From the NCBI RefSeq assembly GCF_000429765.1, contig NZ_AUCM01000009.1, positions 135,779 through 199,778 of the forward strand: 64,000 bases of DNA. The letters are read 5' to 3'. This document shows, piece by piece, positions 37,573 to 46,337 of this stretch. Below the pieces are notes generated by a model. It did no database searches, was not told where the DNA came from, and saw only the letters and a program-made list of their open reading frames with translations. Numbering within the stretch: the stretch's first letter is position 1; each line of letters begins with the position of its first letter. The position numbers were made by a program, and so were the translations under genes. This stretch comes from Gemmobacter nectariphilus DSM 15620 (lineage in GTDB: Bacteria; Pseudomonadota; Alphaproteobacteria; Rhodobacterales; Rhodobacteraceae).

Positions 37573-38553
37573 CTAACCGCTGTCGCGCGCCACGAGATCC
37601 GCACCGAAGATGCGAATTGTGCCCTGGACCGACTGACCCGCCGCCGCCGCCTCGAGCAGCGCGACCGTTTCCGTCGCCATGCGAAGAAGCGGCTGAGCAA
37701 GGGTCGTCAGTCGATAGGGTTGCCAGCCTGCATTCGGAATGTCGTCAAACCCTATGACCGCCAGGTCCTGCGGCACGTCGATCCCCAAGGCACGGCAGGC
37801 ATCGAGCACCGCGAGGGCCATGATGTCGTTGGCGCAAAACAGCGCATCTGGCCGGTCAGGCCGGGCGAGCGCGGCATGCGCCAGATCAAAGCTGCGGCGA
37901 TAGTCGTAGCCGCCGTTCCAGTCGAAGGCGAGTTGCTTCCCCGCCTCGGCCAGCTGGTCGCGAAAGCCCCGGCCCCGTTCCAGATGGGTCGAGGTGTTGA
38001 CGATCCCGCCCATGAAACCGATCCGCCGCCGCCCTGCCTGCAGGAACCTTTGCGCCACCAGCCGCGCACCGCCATAGTTGTCGCAGGTCACCGCCGTCAT
38101 GTCGGCGTCAATCTGCACCCGGTTGAACAGGATCGCCGGCACCCCGTTGGCCCGGCAGCGCTGTGCCAAGGTGGACGAGATCGTGGAGGACAGGATCACC
38201 ACTGCCGGGCTGCGCAGATCCAGGATCTGGCGCAGCGCCTCGTCCAGGTCGACCCCTGGCGGCGCGACATAAAGCAGCGCACGCTTGCCCGCCCGCGCCA
38301 GTGCCGAGGCCATCACCTCGATTGCCATCGGATAAAAGGGGTTCGACAGGTCTGATGCGACCAGCGTCACGGTCTGTTCAGCCCCGCGCGACAGACGGTC
38401 GGCAGGGCTTTGATAGCCGATCTCGGCCGCGACGCGCAGGATCGCCGCGCGCTTGTCGGCCGCCAGCGGCGCCCCCGCCCGGAAGGCGCGCGACACGGCC
38501 GCAACCGAAACGCCCGCGCGTTCCGCCACCTGTTTCGCTGTTGGCCTCGTCAT
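37573..38553 (-). CDS. LacI-family transcriptional regulator
   Basis: A 326-residue LacI/GalR repressor. The HTH and hinge helix are in the first 60 residues (TAKQVAERAGVSVAAVSRAF), followed by a periplasmic-binding-like core with TLVASDLSNPFYPMAIEVM, IGFMGGIVNTSTHLERGRGF, PDALFCANDIMALAVLDACR and the AVIGFDDIPNAGW segment. Effector unknown, presumably a small sugar, polyol or sulfonate. It is divergent from the HpsN-type dehydrogenase across 96 bp. Confidence 0.93.
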   Translation of the reverse strand: MTRPTAKQVAERAGVSVAAVSRAFRAGAPLAADKRAAILRVAAEIGYQSPADRLSRGAEQTVTLVASDLSNPFYPMAIEVMASALARAGKRALLYVAPPGVDLDEALRQILDLRSPAVVILSSTISSTLAQRCRANGVPAILFNRVQIDADMTAVTCDNYGGARLVAQRFLQAGRRRIGFMGGIVNTSTHLERGRGFRDQLAEAGKQLAFDWNGGYDYRRSFDLAHAALARPDRPDALFCANDIMALAVLDACRALGIDVPQDLAVIGFDDIPNAGWQPYRLTTLAQPLLRMATETVALLEAAAAGQSVQGTIRIFGADLVARDSG

Positions 38554-38561
38554 GACCTTGA

Positions 38562-38594
38562 TGAAATTTTTTCACTCATGGATGATTCATTATC
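38562..38594. promoter_or_regulatory. AT-rich dyads in the LacI/hpsN-like divergent region
   Basis: TGAAATTTTTTCA (38562-38574) and GATGATTCATTATC (38581-38594) are two imperfect palindromes in an AT-rich patch between divergent genes. They are the best candidates for the LacI-type operator, although they lack the central CG usual for that family. Confidence 0.35.
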
Positions 38595-38649
38595 AAAGTC
38601 AGTGCGCCGCCGATAGACTTTTGCAAGACCCATCAGCAAGGCAATCGCA

Positions 38650-39960
38650 ATGGCCATCACCTATCTCAAGCGCGGCAAACCCGAGGCGGACCGCGCCCGC
38701 GACGATCTCGCCACCCGCAGCGCGGTCGAGGCGATCCTTCAGGACATCGAGGCGAATGGCGATGCCGCCGTGCGCGCGCTTTCGGAAAAGTTCGACGGCT
38801 ATTCCCCGGCCGCCTTTCGCCTGACACAGGCTGAAATCGATGCGCTGATCGCGCAACTGACCCCGCGCGAGATCGAGGACATCAGGTTCGCGCAAGAACA
38901 GGTCCGCAATTTTGCCCGCGCGCAGCTGGCCTCGATCCGCGACATCGAGGTCGAGACCCTGCCCGGCGTGATCCTGGGCCATCGCAACATTCCGGTGCAG
39001 TCGGTTGGCTGCTATGTGCCGGGCGGAAAATTCCCGATGGTTGCCTCGGCGCATATGTCGGTGGCCACCGCCTCGGTCGCGGGCGTGCCGCGGATCATCG
39101 CGGCCACCCCGCCCTTCAAGGGCAAGCCGAACCCGGCGGTGATCGCCGCAATGCATTTCGGCGGCGCGCATGAAATCTATGTGCTGGGCGGTATCCAGGC
39201 CATCGCGGCAATGGCGCTTGGCACCGAAACCATCGCGCCGGTCGACATGCTGGTCGGCCCCGGCAACGCCTATGTTGCCGAGGCCAAGCGCCAGCTGTTC
39301 GGCCGCGTCGGCATAGATCTGTTCGCAGGCCCGACCGAGACGATGGTGATCGCGGATGACACGGTCGATGGGGAACTTTGCGCCACCGACCTGCTGGGGC
39401 AGGCTGAACACGGCTACAACTCTCCGGCCGTGCTGCTGACCAATTCGCGCAAGCTGGCCGAGGCGACGATGGCTGAAATCGACCGCCTGCTAACGATCCT
39501 GCCCACCGCGGACACCGCCAGCCGCAGCTGGCAGGACTTTGGCGAAGTCATCGTCTGCGACACGCATGAGGAGATGCTGCAGGTCGCCAATGACATCGCC
39601 TCGGAACATGTGCAGGTGATGACCGACCGCGACGACTGGTATCTGGCGCACATGCACAGCTATGGCGCGCTGTTCCTGGGCCCCCGCACCAACGTCGCCA
39701 ATGGCGACAAGGTGATCGGCACCAACCACACGCTGCCGACCAAGAAGGCGGGCCGCTACACTGGCGGACTTTGGGTTGGCAAGTTCATCAAGACCCACAG
39801 CTATCAGCGCATCCTGACCGACGAGGCGGCGGCGATGATCGGCGCCTACGGATCGCGGCTGTGCATCCTTGAAGGCTTCGTGGGACATGCCGAACAGTGC
39901 AACATCCGCGTGCGCCGCTATGGCAAGCGCAACGTGCCCTATGGCGCGGCGGCGGAATGA
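38650..39960 (+). CDS. HisD-superfamily dehydrogenase, sulfopropanediol 3-dehydrogenase (HpsN) type
   Basis: A 436-residue zinc/NAD dehydrogenase of the histidinol dehydrogenase fold. HisD catalytic features are kept: GQAEHG (zinc Gln/His), SEHVQVM (Glu-His base pair), [23 protein letters not shown] (zinc Asp) and GHAEQC (zinc His). The sequence flow ([35 protein letters not shown]) follows HpsN, which oxidises (R)-2,3-dihydroxypropane-1-sulfonate to sulfolactate, not biosynthetic HisD. No his genes are near. Substrate assignment remains tentative because desulfonating enzymes are not in the window. Confidence 0.8.
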   Translation: MAITYLKRGKPEADRARDDLATRSAVEAILQDIEANGDAAVRALSEKFDGYSPAAFRLTQAEIDALIAQLTPREIEDIRFAQEQVRNFARAQLASIRDIEVETLPGVILGHRNIPVQSVGCYVPGGKFPMVASAHMSVATASVAGVPRIIAATPPFKGKPNPAVIAAMHFGGAHEIYVLGGIQAIAAMALGTETIAPVDMLVGPGNAYVAEAKRQLFGRVGIDLFAGPTETMVIADDTVDGELCATDLLGQAEHGYNSPAVLLTNSRKLAEATMAEIDRLLTILPTADTASRSWQDFGEVIVCDTHEEMLQVANDIASEHVQVMTDRDDWYLAHMHSYGALFLGPRTNVANGDKVIGTNHTLPTKKAGRYTGGLWVGKFIKTHSYQRILTDEAAAMIGAYGSRLCILEGFVGHAEQCNIRVRRYGKRNVPYGAAAE

Positions 39961-40706
39961 CCCGCTTTTCGCTGGCGGGCAAACGCGCGCTGATCACAGG
40001 CGCGGGGCGCGGCATCGGCGAGGGGATCGCGCGCGGTCTGGCCGAGGCGGGGGCAGAGGTGATCCTTTGCGCCCGTTCCGCCCCTGAACTGGATGCGGCG
40101 GCCCAGGCGATCCGCGCCGCAGGTGGCCAGGCGCGGGTGCTGGTCTGCGATGTGACCGACACCCGCGCCTTTGCTGCTGCCGTGGCGGCGATGCCCGCGC
40201 CCGACATCTTCGTGAACAACGCTGGCACCAACCGGCCCAAACCGCTGTCCGAGGTAACGGAAGACGATTACGACGCCGTCATGGGCCTGAATGTGCGCGC
40301 CGCGATCTTTGCCGCACAGGCGGTCAGCGGGGCGATGGTGGCGGCGGGTCTGCGCGGCTCGATCATCAACATGTCCTCGCAGATGGGGCATGTGGGGGCG
40401 GCGAGCCGCACGCTTTACTGCGCCTCGAAATGGGCGCTGGAGGGGTTTACCAAGGCGCTTGCGGCGGAACTTGGCCCCAAGGGCATCCGCGTCAACACGA
40501 TCTGCCCGACCTTCATCGAAACGCCGATGACCAAGCCGTTCCTTGAGGATGCGGCCTTCCGCGCCAGCGTGCTGCAAAAGATCAAGCTGGGCCGGATCGG
40601 CACGGTCGACGACATCGTCGGCGCGGCGATCTACCTTGCCAGCGATGCCTCCGGCCTGATGACAGGCTCTGCCCTGATGCTGGATGGCGGATGGACGGCG
40701 GATTGA
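39957..40706 (+). CDS. SDR-family oxidoreductase coupled to the HpsN-type gene
   Basis: A 249-residue classical [25 protein letters not shown] at the N-terminus, CDVTD, VNNAGTN, NMSSQMG with the catalytic serine, YCASKWAL with Tyr/Lys, and the C-terminal [11 protein letters not shown]. Its ATG overlaps the preceding stop (ATGA). With an HpsN-type partner it could be one of the 2-dehydrogenases (HpsO/HpsP) that interconvert dihydroxypropanesulfonate enantiomers; other polyols are possible. Confidence 0.85.
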   Translation: MTRFSLAGKRALITGAGRGIGEGIARGLAEAGAEVILCARSAPELDAAAQAIRAAGGQARVLVCDVTDTRAFAAAVAAMPAPDIFVNNAGTNRPKPLSEVTEDDYDAVMGLNVRAAIFAAQAVSGAMVAAGLRGSIINMSSQMGHVGAASRTLYCASKWALEGFTKALAAELGPKGIRVNTICPTFIETPMTKPFLEDAAFRASVLQKIKLGRIGTVDDIVGAAIYLASDASGLMTGSALMLDGGWTAD

Positions 40707-40716
40707 CCGCCGCCCG

Positions 40717-41451
40717 TCACGGCATGTAGCCGCCGCCGTTCACCCACAGCACCTGCCCCGTCATGAAGCCGCTGTCCGGCCCCAGCAGGAAGCGGATCGG
40801 GCCGACGACATCGGCGGGCGTCGCGATGCGTTGCAGCGGCGTCGCGGCGCGATAGGCCTCAAGGTTCACCACTGCCGGGCCATCCTCGGCCGACCGGCCG
40901 GTGCCGCCGCGCAGGAAGGCAGTGTCCACCACCGCCGGCGCAACCGCATTGACCCGGAGCTGGGGCGCATGTTCCAGCGCCAGCGTCTTGGTCATCGCCA
41001 CCACCGCAGCCTTGGACGCCGAATAGGCCCCGAACCCCGGACGCACATGCGCCGCAAGGCCCGAGGCGACCATCACGAAACTGCCCGTGCCGTCCTTCAC
41101 CAGCCGCGGCATCGCGGCGCGCGCGGCCAGATAGGCCCCGCGCAGATTGCCCGCGATGATGTCGTCGAAATAGGCAGCCTCGGTATCGGCCAGCGGCACC
41201 ACGCGGCTGTTGTAACCGGCCAGGTTCACAAAGCCATGCACCGGCCCGCCCAGCGCATCCAGTTCGGCAAAAGCCGCCGCGATCGAAGCCTCGCTGGTGA
41301 TGTCGACCCCGATCCCCGTCAACCCGTGCGCCGCGATCGAGGCTGGCAGGTCCATGACGACCGTGTCAAACCCATCGCCCTGCAACTGCGCCAAGAGCGC
41401 CCGGCCAATGCCGCCCGCCCCGCCCAGAAGAACGATCCGACGTGCGCTCAT
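40717..41451 (-). CDS. SDR-family oxidoreductase
   Basis: A 244-residue SDR with ILLGGAGGIGRALL-type cofactor motif, VDITSEASIAAAF, VNLAGYN in place of NNAG, a VASGL serine region and YSASKAAV. It is the last of three leftward genes with the isochorismatase hydrolase (4-bp overlap) and the lyase, so it probably handles an alcohol/ketone intermediate of that route. It converges on the SDR at 39957-40706, from which it is clearly different in sequence. Confidence 0.85.
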   Translation of the reverse strand: MSARRIVLLGGAGGIGRALLAQLQGDGFDTVVMDLPASIAAHGLTGIGVDITSEASIAAAFAELDALGGPVHGFVNLAGYNSRVVPLADTEAAYFDDIIAGNLRGAYLAARAAMPRLVKDGTGSFVMVASGLAAHVRPGFGAYSASKAAVVAMTKTLALEHAPQLRVNAVAPAVVDTAFLRGGTGRSAEDGPAVVNLEAYRAATPLQRIATPADVVGPIRFLLGPDSGFMTGQVLWVNGGGYMP

Positions 41452-42098
41452 GCCAAAGCCCTCTGCGCAGCCAGGGTGGAAAGATAGGCAAGCGTTTCGG
41501 ATTCCGTCACCACATCGGCGTATTTCGCGTTCATGTCGAACAGGTTCGCCTCATGCGGGCCGGGGTGGCGATCGCCGCAAGCCTCGGCCACGACGATCGT
41601 GCGGAAGCCGTGCGACATCGCATCCACGCACGACGCCCGCACACAGCCCGAAGTCGTCAGCCCGGTCAGGATGACGCTGTCATGCCCGCCCGCTGTCAGG
41701 GTCGAGGCCAGCGAGGTGCCGAAGAACGCCGAGGGATACTGCTTGGACACAACCAGTTCATCCTCGCGCGGGGTCAGGCCGCAGGCAAAGGCGGCCGTGG
41801 GCTCGCCCTGCATGAATGCCTTGAGCGGCAGCGCCTTTTCAAAGAACCGCCCGCCATCACGCCCATGCAGCCCGCGCTGATAGGTTACCTCGGTCCAGAT
41901 CACCGGCACACCCGCCGCATGGGCCGCCTCGCGCAGGCGCAGCGCCGAATCCAGCGCCGCATCGACCCCGGCATACAGGGTGCAGTCCGGGTCGAAATAG
42001 GCCTGCGCAAAGTCAATCAGGATCAGCGCCGGGGTGCGGCCAAACCCCACCCGGTTGCCATAGGCCTTGCGGTAATTCTCGTTCAGATCATCGGTCAT
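41448..42098 (-). CDS. Isochorismatase-family cysteine amidohydrolase (N-carbamoylsarcosine amidase / maleamate amidase-like)
   Basis: A 216-residue cysteine hydrolase. The catalytic triad is visible: Asp in LILIDFAQAYFD, Lys in VVSKQYPSAFFGT, Cys in TGLTTSGCVRASCVD. The N-terminal extension ENYRKAYGNRVGFGRTPAL is like N-carbamoylsarcosine amidase and maleamate amidohydrolase (NicF). It likely hydrolyses a terminal amide or carbamoyl group. Its start lies 11 bp after the upstream lyase stop and its end overlaps the SDR by 4 bp. Confidence 0.85.
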   Translation of the reverse strand: MTDDLNENYRKAYGNRVGFGRTPALILIDFAQAYFDPDCTLYAGVDAALDSALRLREAAHAAGVPVIWTEVTYQRGLHGRDGGRFFEKALPLKAFMQGEPTAAFACGLTPREDELVVSKQYPSAFFGTSLASTLTAGGHDSVILTGLTTSGCVRASCVDAMSHGFRTIVVAEACGDRHPGPHEANLFDMNAKYADVVTESETLAYLSTLAAQRALA

Positions 42099-42109
42099 CG
42101 GCTGTCCTT

Positions 42110-42970
42110 TCAGACCTGGGCAAAGCGCTTCTCGAACTCCCAGACCTCGGGGAAGCCCAAAAGCTCGTTGAAGCCTGCAAAGTTGTAAAGCTCGACCGCG
42201 TCGGTGGTCTCGCCGTGGTCCTTGAGATCGGCATAGGCCTTGCGCAGCGCAGCCCCCATGGCAAGGAAGCCGACGGCGGGATGGATGCCGATGGCATAGC
42301 CCAGGTCCTTCAGCCGGTCGGCCGGCAAAAGCGGCGTGCGCCCGCCGTTGACCATGTTGGCGAACAGCGGCGCGTCGATCTCTTCCGCCACGCGGCGCAT
42401 CTCTTCCTCGGATTCCGGGGATTCGACAAAGACAATATCGGCGCCCGCCTTGGCAAAGGCCTTGCCGCGCCTGATCGCTTCATCAAGGCCCAGGCCAGTG
42501 CGGGAATCGGTGCGCGCGATGATCAGGAAATCGTCGCTGCGCCGGGCATCCACGGCCACCTCGATCTTGCGGACCATATCCTCCAGCGGGATCACGCGGC
42601 GGTTGGGGGTGTGGCCGCATTTCTTGGGAAATTCCTGATCCTCGAGCTGGATCGCGGACACACCCGCCTGTTCATAGCCCTGCACAGTGTGGCGCACGTT
42701 CAGCAGGCCGCCATAGCCCGTATCGGCGTCAGCGATCACCGGCGTCCTGGTGCGTTCGACGATGCGCGCGATCCGGGTGATCATATCGGTATAGGTCGCG
42801 ATCCCGGCATCGGGCATCCCCAGATACGAGGCAACAGTGCCATAGCCCGTGACATAGAGCGCCTTGAACCCCATCTGATCGGCGATCAGGGCCGAGATCA
42901 GTTCGAACACCCCGGGCGCAAGGACGAACTCGCCCGAGGTGACAGCGGCCTTCAATGCTGGGTTCGCCAT
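42110..42970 (-). CDS. Isocitrate lyase/PEP mutase superfamily lyase (2-methylisocitrate / 2,3-dimethylmalate lyase-like), paralogue 1
   Basis: A 286-residue TIM-barrel lyase. Key features are LAPGVFELISALIADQ, VIADADTGYGG (metal aspartates), QLEDQEFPKKCGH with the catalytic cysteine of true lyases, and FVESPESEEEM. The KKCGH motif argues for C-C bond cleavage of a malate-type acid, not a mutase or phosphonate hydrolase. The start at 42970 (MANPALKAAV) matches the paralogue at 61873; in-frame Met codons further up exist. It is first in a three-gene operon, with motif copy 1 of the shared dyad 87 bp upstream. Confidence 0.86.
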   Translation of the reverse strand: MANPALKAAVTSGEFVLAPGVFELISALIADQMGFKALYVTGYGTVASYLGMPDAGIATYTDMITRIARIVERTRTPVIADADTGYGGLLNVRHTVQGYEQAGVSAIQLEDQEFPKKCGHTPNRRVIPLEDMVRKIEVAVDARRSDDFLIIARTDSRTGLGLDEAIRRGKAFAKAGADIVFVESPESEEEMRRVAEEIDAPLFANMVNGGRTPLLPADRLKDLGYAIGIHPAVGFLAMGAALRKAYADLKDHGETTDAVELYNFAGFNELLGFPEVWEFEKRFAQV

Positions 42971-43056
42971 GTGCAGGTGCCTTTCCTTGGCTGCATCAAT
43001 CAGACCGGCGGCCAGCCCGGCCTCAGTCATCATGCCCAATTGTCGCTATAAAAAAT

Positions 43057-43074
43057 TATTTGTCCATATCAATA
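43057..43074. promoter_or_regulatory. Shared 18-bp dyad, copy 1 (predicted GntR operator)
   Basis: TATTTGTCCATATCAATA lies in the 247-bp divergent gap between the lyase operon and the GntR gene, next to a TATAAAAAATTATT stretch. Close relatives occur at 55989-56006 and 60728-60745, in front of two further operons of this catabolic region. Its location beside a GntR gene makes that protein the natural candidate regulator. Confidence 0.55.
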
Positions 43075-43217
43075 TGAGGGGGCGAATAGGCTTTCCGCGT
43101 GGTCCCGGCCCCTCATTTTGCCATTTTTTCCGACACTTCCCGCCGCATCCTCCCGGAAGCCCTGTCATGACCGGACAACGTGGGCTATAAGGAGGGCAAA
43201 GTTCAAGGTGAAACGCG

Positions 43218-43985
43218 ATGAAGGCTCCTGCACAATTCACTGATTCCGACAATGGCGGCCCGCGCTACTCGCGCATCCATAAGGAATTGAGCGAGCGGAT
43301 CGTGTCCGGCCAATACCCCCTTGGCGAACTGATGCCGACAGAGATCGAACTGGCTGCGGAATTTGACACCAGCCGGTCCACCATCCGCGAGGCGCTGCGC
43401 TGCCTGACCGAGGATGGCTATGTCGAGCGCCGTCAGGGCATGGGAACGCGCGTCATCTCGACCAAGGCGCAGACCGGCTATTACCAATCCTTCAACTCGC
43501 TGCACGAACTGTTCCAGGTGGCGCTGGATACCTACATGGTGATTCTCGGCCAAGAGGCTGTGATCCTTGACGAAACCCTTGCCAGCCGCGTCGGCGGTCA
43601 TGCCGGGGAACGCTGGTTCCACGTCTTTGGCATTCGCTGGACAGCGCCGGGCGGGCGGCCGATCTGCTACATCGAAAGCTATGTGCCCGAGCGGTTCGAG
43701 AGCCTGCTTCCCGAATTCTCGGACCTTCAGGGGCCGTTCTTCGACCTGCTCGAACGCCGCTCGCACGAAACCATCAAGGAAGCGCAGCAGGAGATCCGCG
43801 CGCTGGCCATGCCCACCTCGATCTCGCGCCTGCTCGGCCTGCCGGACGGGTCGCTGTCACTGCAATTGCTGCGCCGCTACATCACCGAAAACGGGGTGCT
43901 GATCGCCTCGTTCAACTGGCACCCGGCGGACCAGATGACCTACATGATGAAAATCAAGCGCGCCCGCCCGCAATCGGGCGAGTGA
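43218..43985 (+). CDS. GntR-family (HutC/UTRA type) transcriptional regulator
   Basis: A 255-residue regulator. The winged helix is in residues 15-85 (YSRIHKELSERIVSGQYPLGELMPTEIELAAEFDTSRSTIREALRCL), then a UTRA effector domain with FHVFGIRWTAPGGRPICYIESYVPERF and LLRRYITENGVLIASFNWHPADQ. An AAGGAGGGC lies about 30 bp upstream and a GGTGAAACGCG directly before the ATG. It is divergent from the lyase operon and its stop abuts that of the convergent SDR. It probably controls the whole 42-61 kb block. Confidence 0.92.
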   Translation: MKAPAQFTDSDNGGPRYSRIHKELSERIVSGQYPLGELMPTEIELAAEFDTSRSTIREALRCLTEDGYVERRQGMGTRVISTKAQTGYYQSFNSLHELFQVALDTYMVILGQEAVILDETLASRVGGHAGERWFHVFGIRWTAPGGRPICYIESYVPERFESLLPEFSDLQGPFFDLLERRSHETIKEAQQEIRALAMPTSISRLLGLPDGSLSLQLLRRYITENGVLIASFNWHPADQMTYMMKIKRARPQSGE

Positions 43986-44810
43986 TCACATGATCGACGG
44001 CCGCTCGACAGCCGGGCTGCGCGCGCCCGCAGCGGCGGCAGCGGGTTCCAAAGCCTCGTCCCACAGCCGCGCGATGAAGCGCGCGCCGGTCACGCCGTTC
44101 GATTGATCCGAACACAGCCAGCCGATGCCGCGCCGCATGATGGACGGCGGCAGCAGGTTGCCATCGGCCCCCTTGCGGTCCAGCCCGGGCGGCAACAGCG
44201 CCGTGTCGGCCGCACCGCCTGGCAGATAGACGTTCACATCGACCCCGGTTCCCGCCAGATCCTGCGCCCAGACGCGCGACGCCGCCTCCAGCCCGGCTTT
44301 CGAGGGGCCATAGGGGGCATAGCCGCGCCGCACCATGGTCTGGTCCGACGTCGAGATGTTGATGATCTTGCCGAACCCGCGGGCAATCATCCCGGGCGTG
44401 ACCGCGCGCGCCATGTAGAAGGCGCCATTCAGGTTCACCTCGATGATGGCGCGCCAATCTTCGGGGCGGGCCTCCCAGAAGCGGGTGGGAACGGTGTTGA
44501 ACGTCTCGCTGATCAGGCGCATGCCGCGCCCGGCATTGTTCACCAGCACATCCACGCGGCCAAAGCGCGCCTCGGCCTCGGCAACCACGCGCTCGGCCTC
44601 GGCAGGGTTTGCGGCATCGGCAATGATGCCCAGAGCGCGATCCGGGCCGATCCCGGCCAGGGTATCCTGCCAATCGGGGCTGTCGGCCGAAGCCGTCAGC
44701 ACCACCCGCGCCCCGGCCTCGGCCAGGTCCAGCGCCATTTCCCGTCCCAGACCGCGCGAGGCGCCGGTGATCAGCACGACCCGGTCGCGCAACGATGGAT
44801 GATGTGTCAT
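43986..44810 (-). CDS. SDR-family oxidoreductase
   Basis: A 274-residue SDR: LITGASRGLGREMALDLAEAGARV, LVNNAGRGM, NISTSDQTM with the catalytic serine and YAPYGPSKAGLEAA with Tyr/Lys. A C-terminal extension EALEPAAAAAGARSPAVERPSIM is longer than normal. It is the last gene of a leftward operon that begins with the flavin monooxygenase at 49241, 7 bp after the aldehyde dehydrogenase. Substrate unknown. Confidence 0.86.
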   Translation of the reverse strand: MTHHPSLRDRVVLITGASRGLGREMALDLAEAGARVVLTASADSPDWQDTLAGIGPDRALGIIADAANPAEAERVVAEAEARFGRVDVLVNNAGRGMRLISETFNTVPTRFWEARPEDWRAIIEVNLNGAFYMARAVTPGMIARGFGKIINISTSDQTMVRRGYAPYGPSKAGLEAASRVWAQDLAGTGVDVNVYLPGGAADTALLPPGLDRKGADGNLLPPSIMRRGIGWLCSDQSNGVTGARFIARLWDEALEPAAAAAGARSPAVERPSIM

Positions 44811-44817
44811 GGGGCCC

Positions 44818-46320
44818 TCATATGCCCAGACGCGGCAGCGCGGGGGGCTGCAGCGCGATGATGGTGGATTTCATCTCGGTGAACATCGCGCGAGAGCCCT
44901 TGGCCCCCTCGCGCCCCAGCCCGGACTGGCGCACGCCGCCAAACCCCGTGCGAAGGTCGCGCAGGATCGGGGTGTTGACCAGCACCGTCCCGGTCCGAAG
45001 CCGCCCGGACACGCGCATCGCCCGTTCCAGTTCCTGCGTCCAGACATAGCCGACCAGGCCAAAGCGGCTATCATTGGCGCGCGCGATCACCTCGTCCTCG
45101 TCGTCAAAGACCTGGAAGGTGGCAAAGGGCGCGAAAATCTCTTCCTGGCAGATCGCCAGCGCATTGCTTGGCGCGCGCATCACCGTGGGCTCCAGATAGA
45201 ACCCGCCGCCCGATCCCTCGCACGGCTTGCCGCCGGCCAGCAACTTGGCCCCCTCGGCAAGACCCGAGGCGACGTAGGATTGCACCCGGTCCAGCTGCGC
45301 CGCGTTGATCATCGGGCCGATCTCGGTTTCGGGATCGAACGGATCGCCAATACGCAACGCCTTGGTGCGGGTTGCAAATTCATCAATCACACGATCCGCG
45401 ACCGAGCGATGCACAAAGATCCGGCTGCCCGCAAGGCACATCTGCCCGTTGTTCATGAAACTGCCCAGCATCGCCCCATCCACCGCCCGGCCCATGTCGG
45501 CATCGGCGAAGATGATCGAGGCCGACTTGCCGCCCAGCTCCATCGCGCCGCCCTTGATGCCGCGCGCAAGCGCAGTCAGGATGCGCGCGCCCGTCTCGGT
45601 CCCGCCGGTGAAAGACACCATGTCGATGTCAGGATGCCCCGACAGCGCAGCCCCTGTGACAGCGCCGCTGCCATTGACCAGATTGATGACGCCATCGGGC
45701 AGGATGGCGCGGTCATGCAGGATCTGGAACAACCGCGCCAGGGTCAGCGGCGTGATTTCCGATGGCTTCACCACGCAGGTGTTCCCAAAGGCCAGGGCCC
45801 CGGCCATCTTCATCGCGGTCAGCCCCAGCGGCATGTTCCACGGCCCGATCAGCGCGCAGACCCCGATCGGATCATAGGTCACCAGGCTCAGATAGCCCGG
45901 CTCCTGGGTGTAGACGTCCCCGCCCTGCTGGTTGATGAATTCGGCAAAGAACCTGAAATTCTGGGCCGCGCGCGGCACATGCATCCCCCGCGTCTGCCGC
46001 AGCGGAATGCCGGTATTCAGGGTCTCGAGCGCTGCCAACTCATCAGCGTGGTCCAGAATGGCCGCATGAATGTCCATCAGGACCTTCTGCCGGTCCGCAA
46101 CGCTGGCACGCGCCCAGGGTCCGGTCTCGAAGGCCGCGCTGGCGGCGGCAACGGCGCGATCGACCTCGGCCGCGTCAGCCTCGTGCAGGGTGGCGACCAC
46201 GGCGCGGGTGGATGGGTCGATCACCGGGATCGGCGCACCGTGGGTTGCCACAAAACCCCCGCCCACATAGCTGGTCACGGCACGCGGCGCGCGAGCCAGT
46301 TCGGCGCGCAGGTCCTTCAT
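44818..46320 (-). CDS. NAD(P)-dependent aldehyde dehydrogenase
   Basis: A 500-residue ALDH-superfamily enzyme. GPWNMPLGLTAMKMAGALAFGNTCVVKPSE forms the cofactor/substrate site, MELGGKSA carries the general-base glutamate, and NNGQMCLAGSR the catalytic cysteine. It groups by eye with betaine-aldehyde and carboxymethyl-hydroxymuconic-semialdehyde dehydrogenases. The start at 46320 (MKDLRAEL) has GGAGGAG upstream; a longer frame lacks support. It likely oxidises an aldehyde formed downstream of the monooxygenase in the same operon. Confidence 0.9.
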   Translation of the reverse strand: MKDLRAELARAPRAVTSYVGGGFVATHGAPIPVIDPSTRAVVATLHEADAAEVDRAVAAASAAFETGPWARASVADRQKVLMDIHAAILDHADELAALETLNTGIPLRQTRGMHVPRAAQNFRFFAEFINQQGGDVYTQEPGYLSLVTYDPIGVCALIGPWNMPLGLTAMKMAGALAFGNTCVVKPSEITPLTLARLFQILHDRAILPDGVINLVNGSGAVTGAALSGHPDIDMVSFTGGTETGARILTALARGIKGGAMELGGKSASIIFADADMGRAVDGAMLGSFMNNGQMCLAGSRIFVHRSVADRVIDEFATRTKALRIGDPFDPETEIGPMINAAQLDRVQSYVASGLAEGAKLLAGGKPCEGSGGGFYLEPTVMRAPSNALAICQEEIFAPFATFQVFDDEDEVIARANDSRFGLVGYVWTQELERAMRVSGRLRTGTVLVNTPILRDLRTGFGGVRQSGLGREGAKGSRAMFTEMKSTIIALQPPALPRLGI

Positions 46321-46337
46321 GCGAACTCCTCCGGGGA

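Noticed and set aside
38650..39960. Biosynthetic histidinol dehydrogenase (hisD)
   Set aside because: Catalytic residues are shared, but the sequence flow is HpsN-like and no his genes are near, while a LacI regulator and an SDR are.
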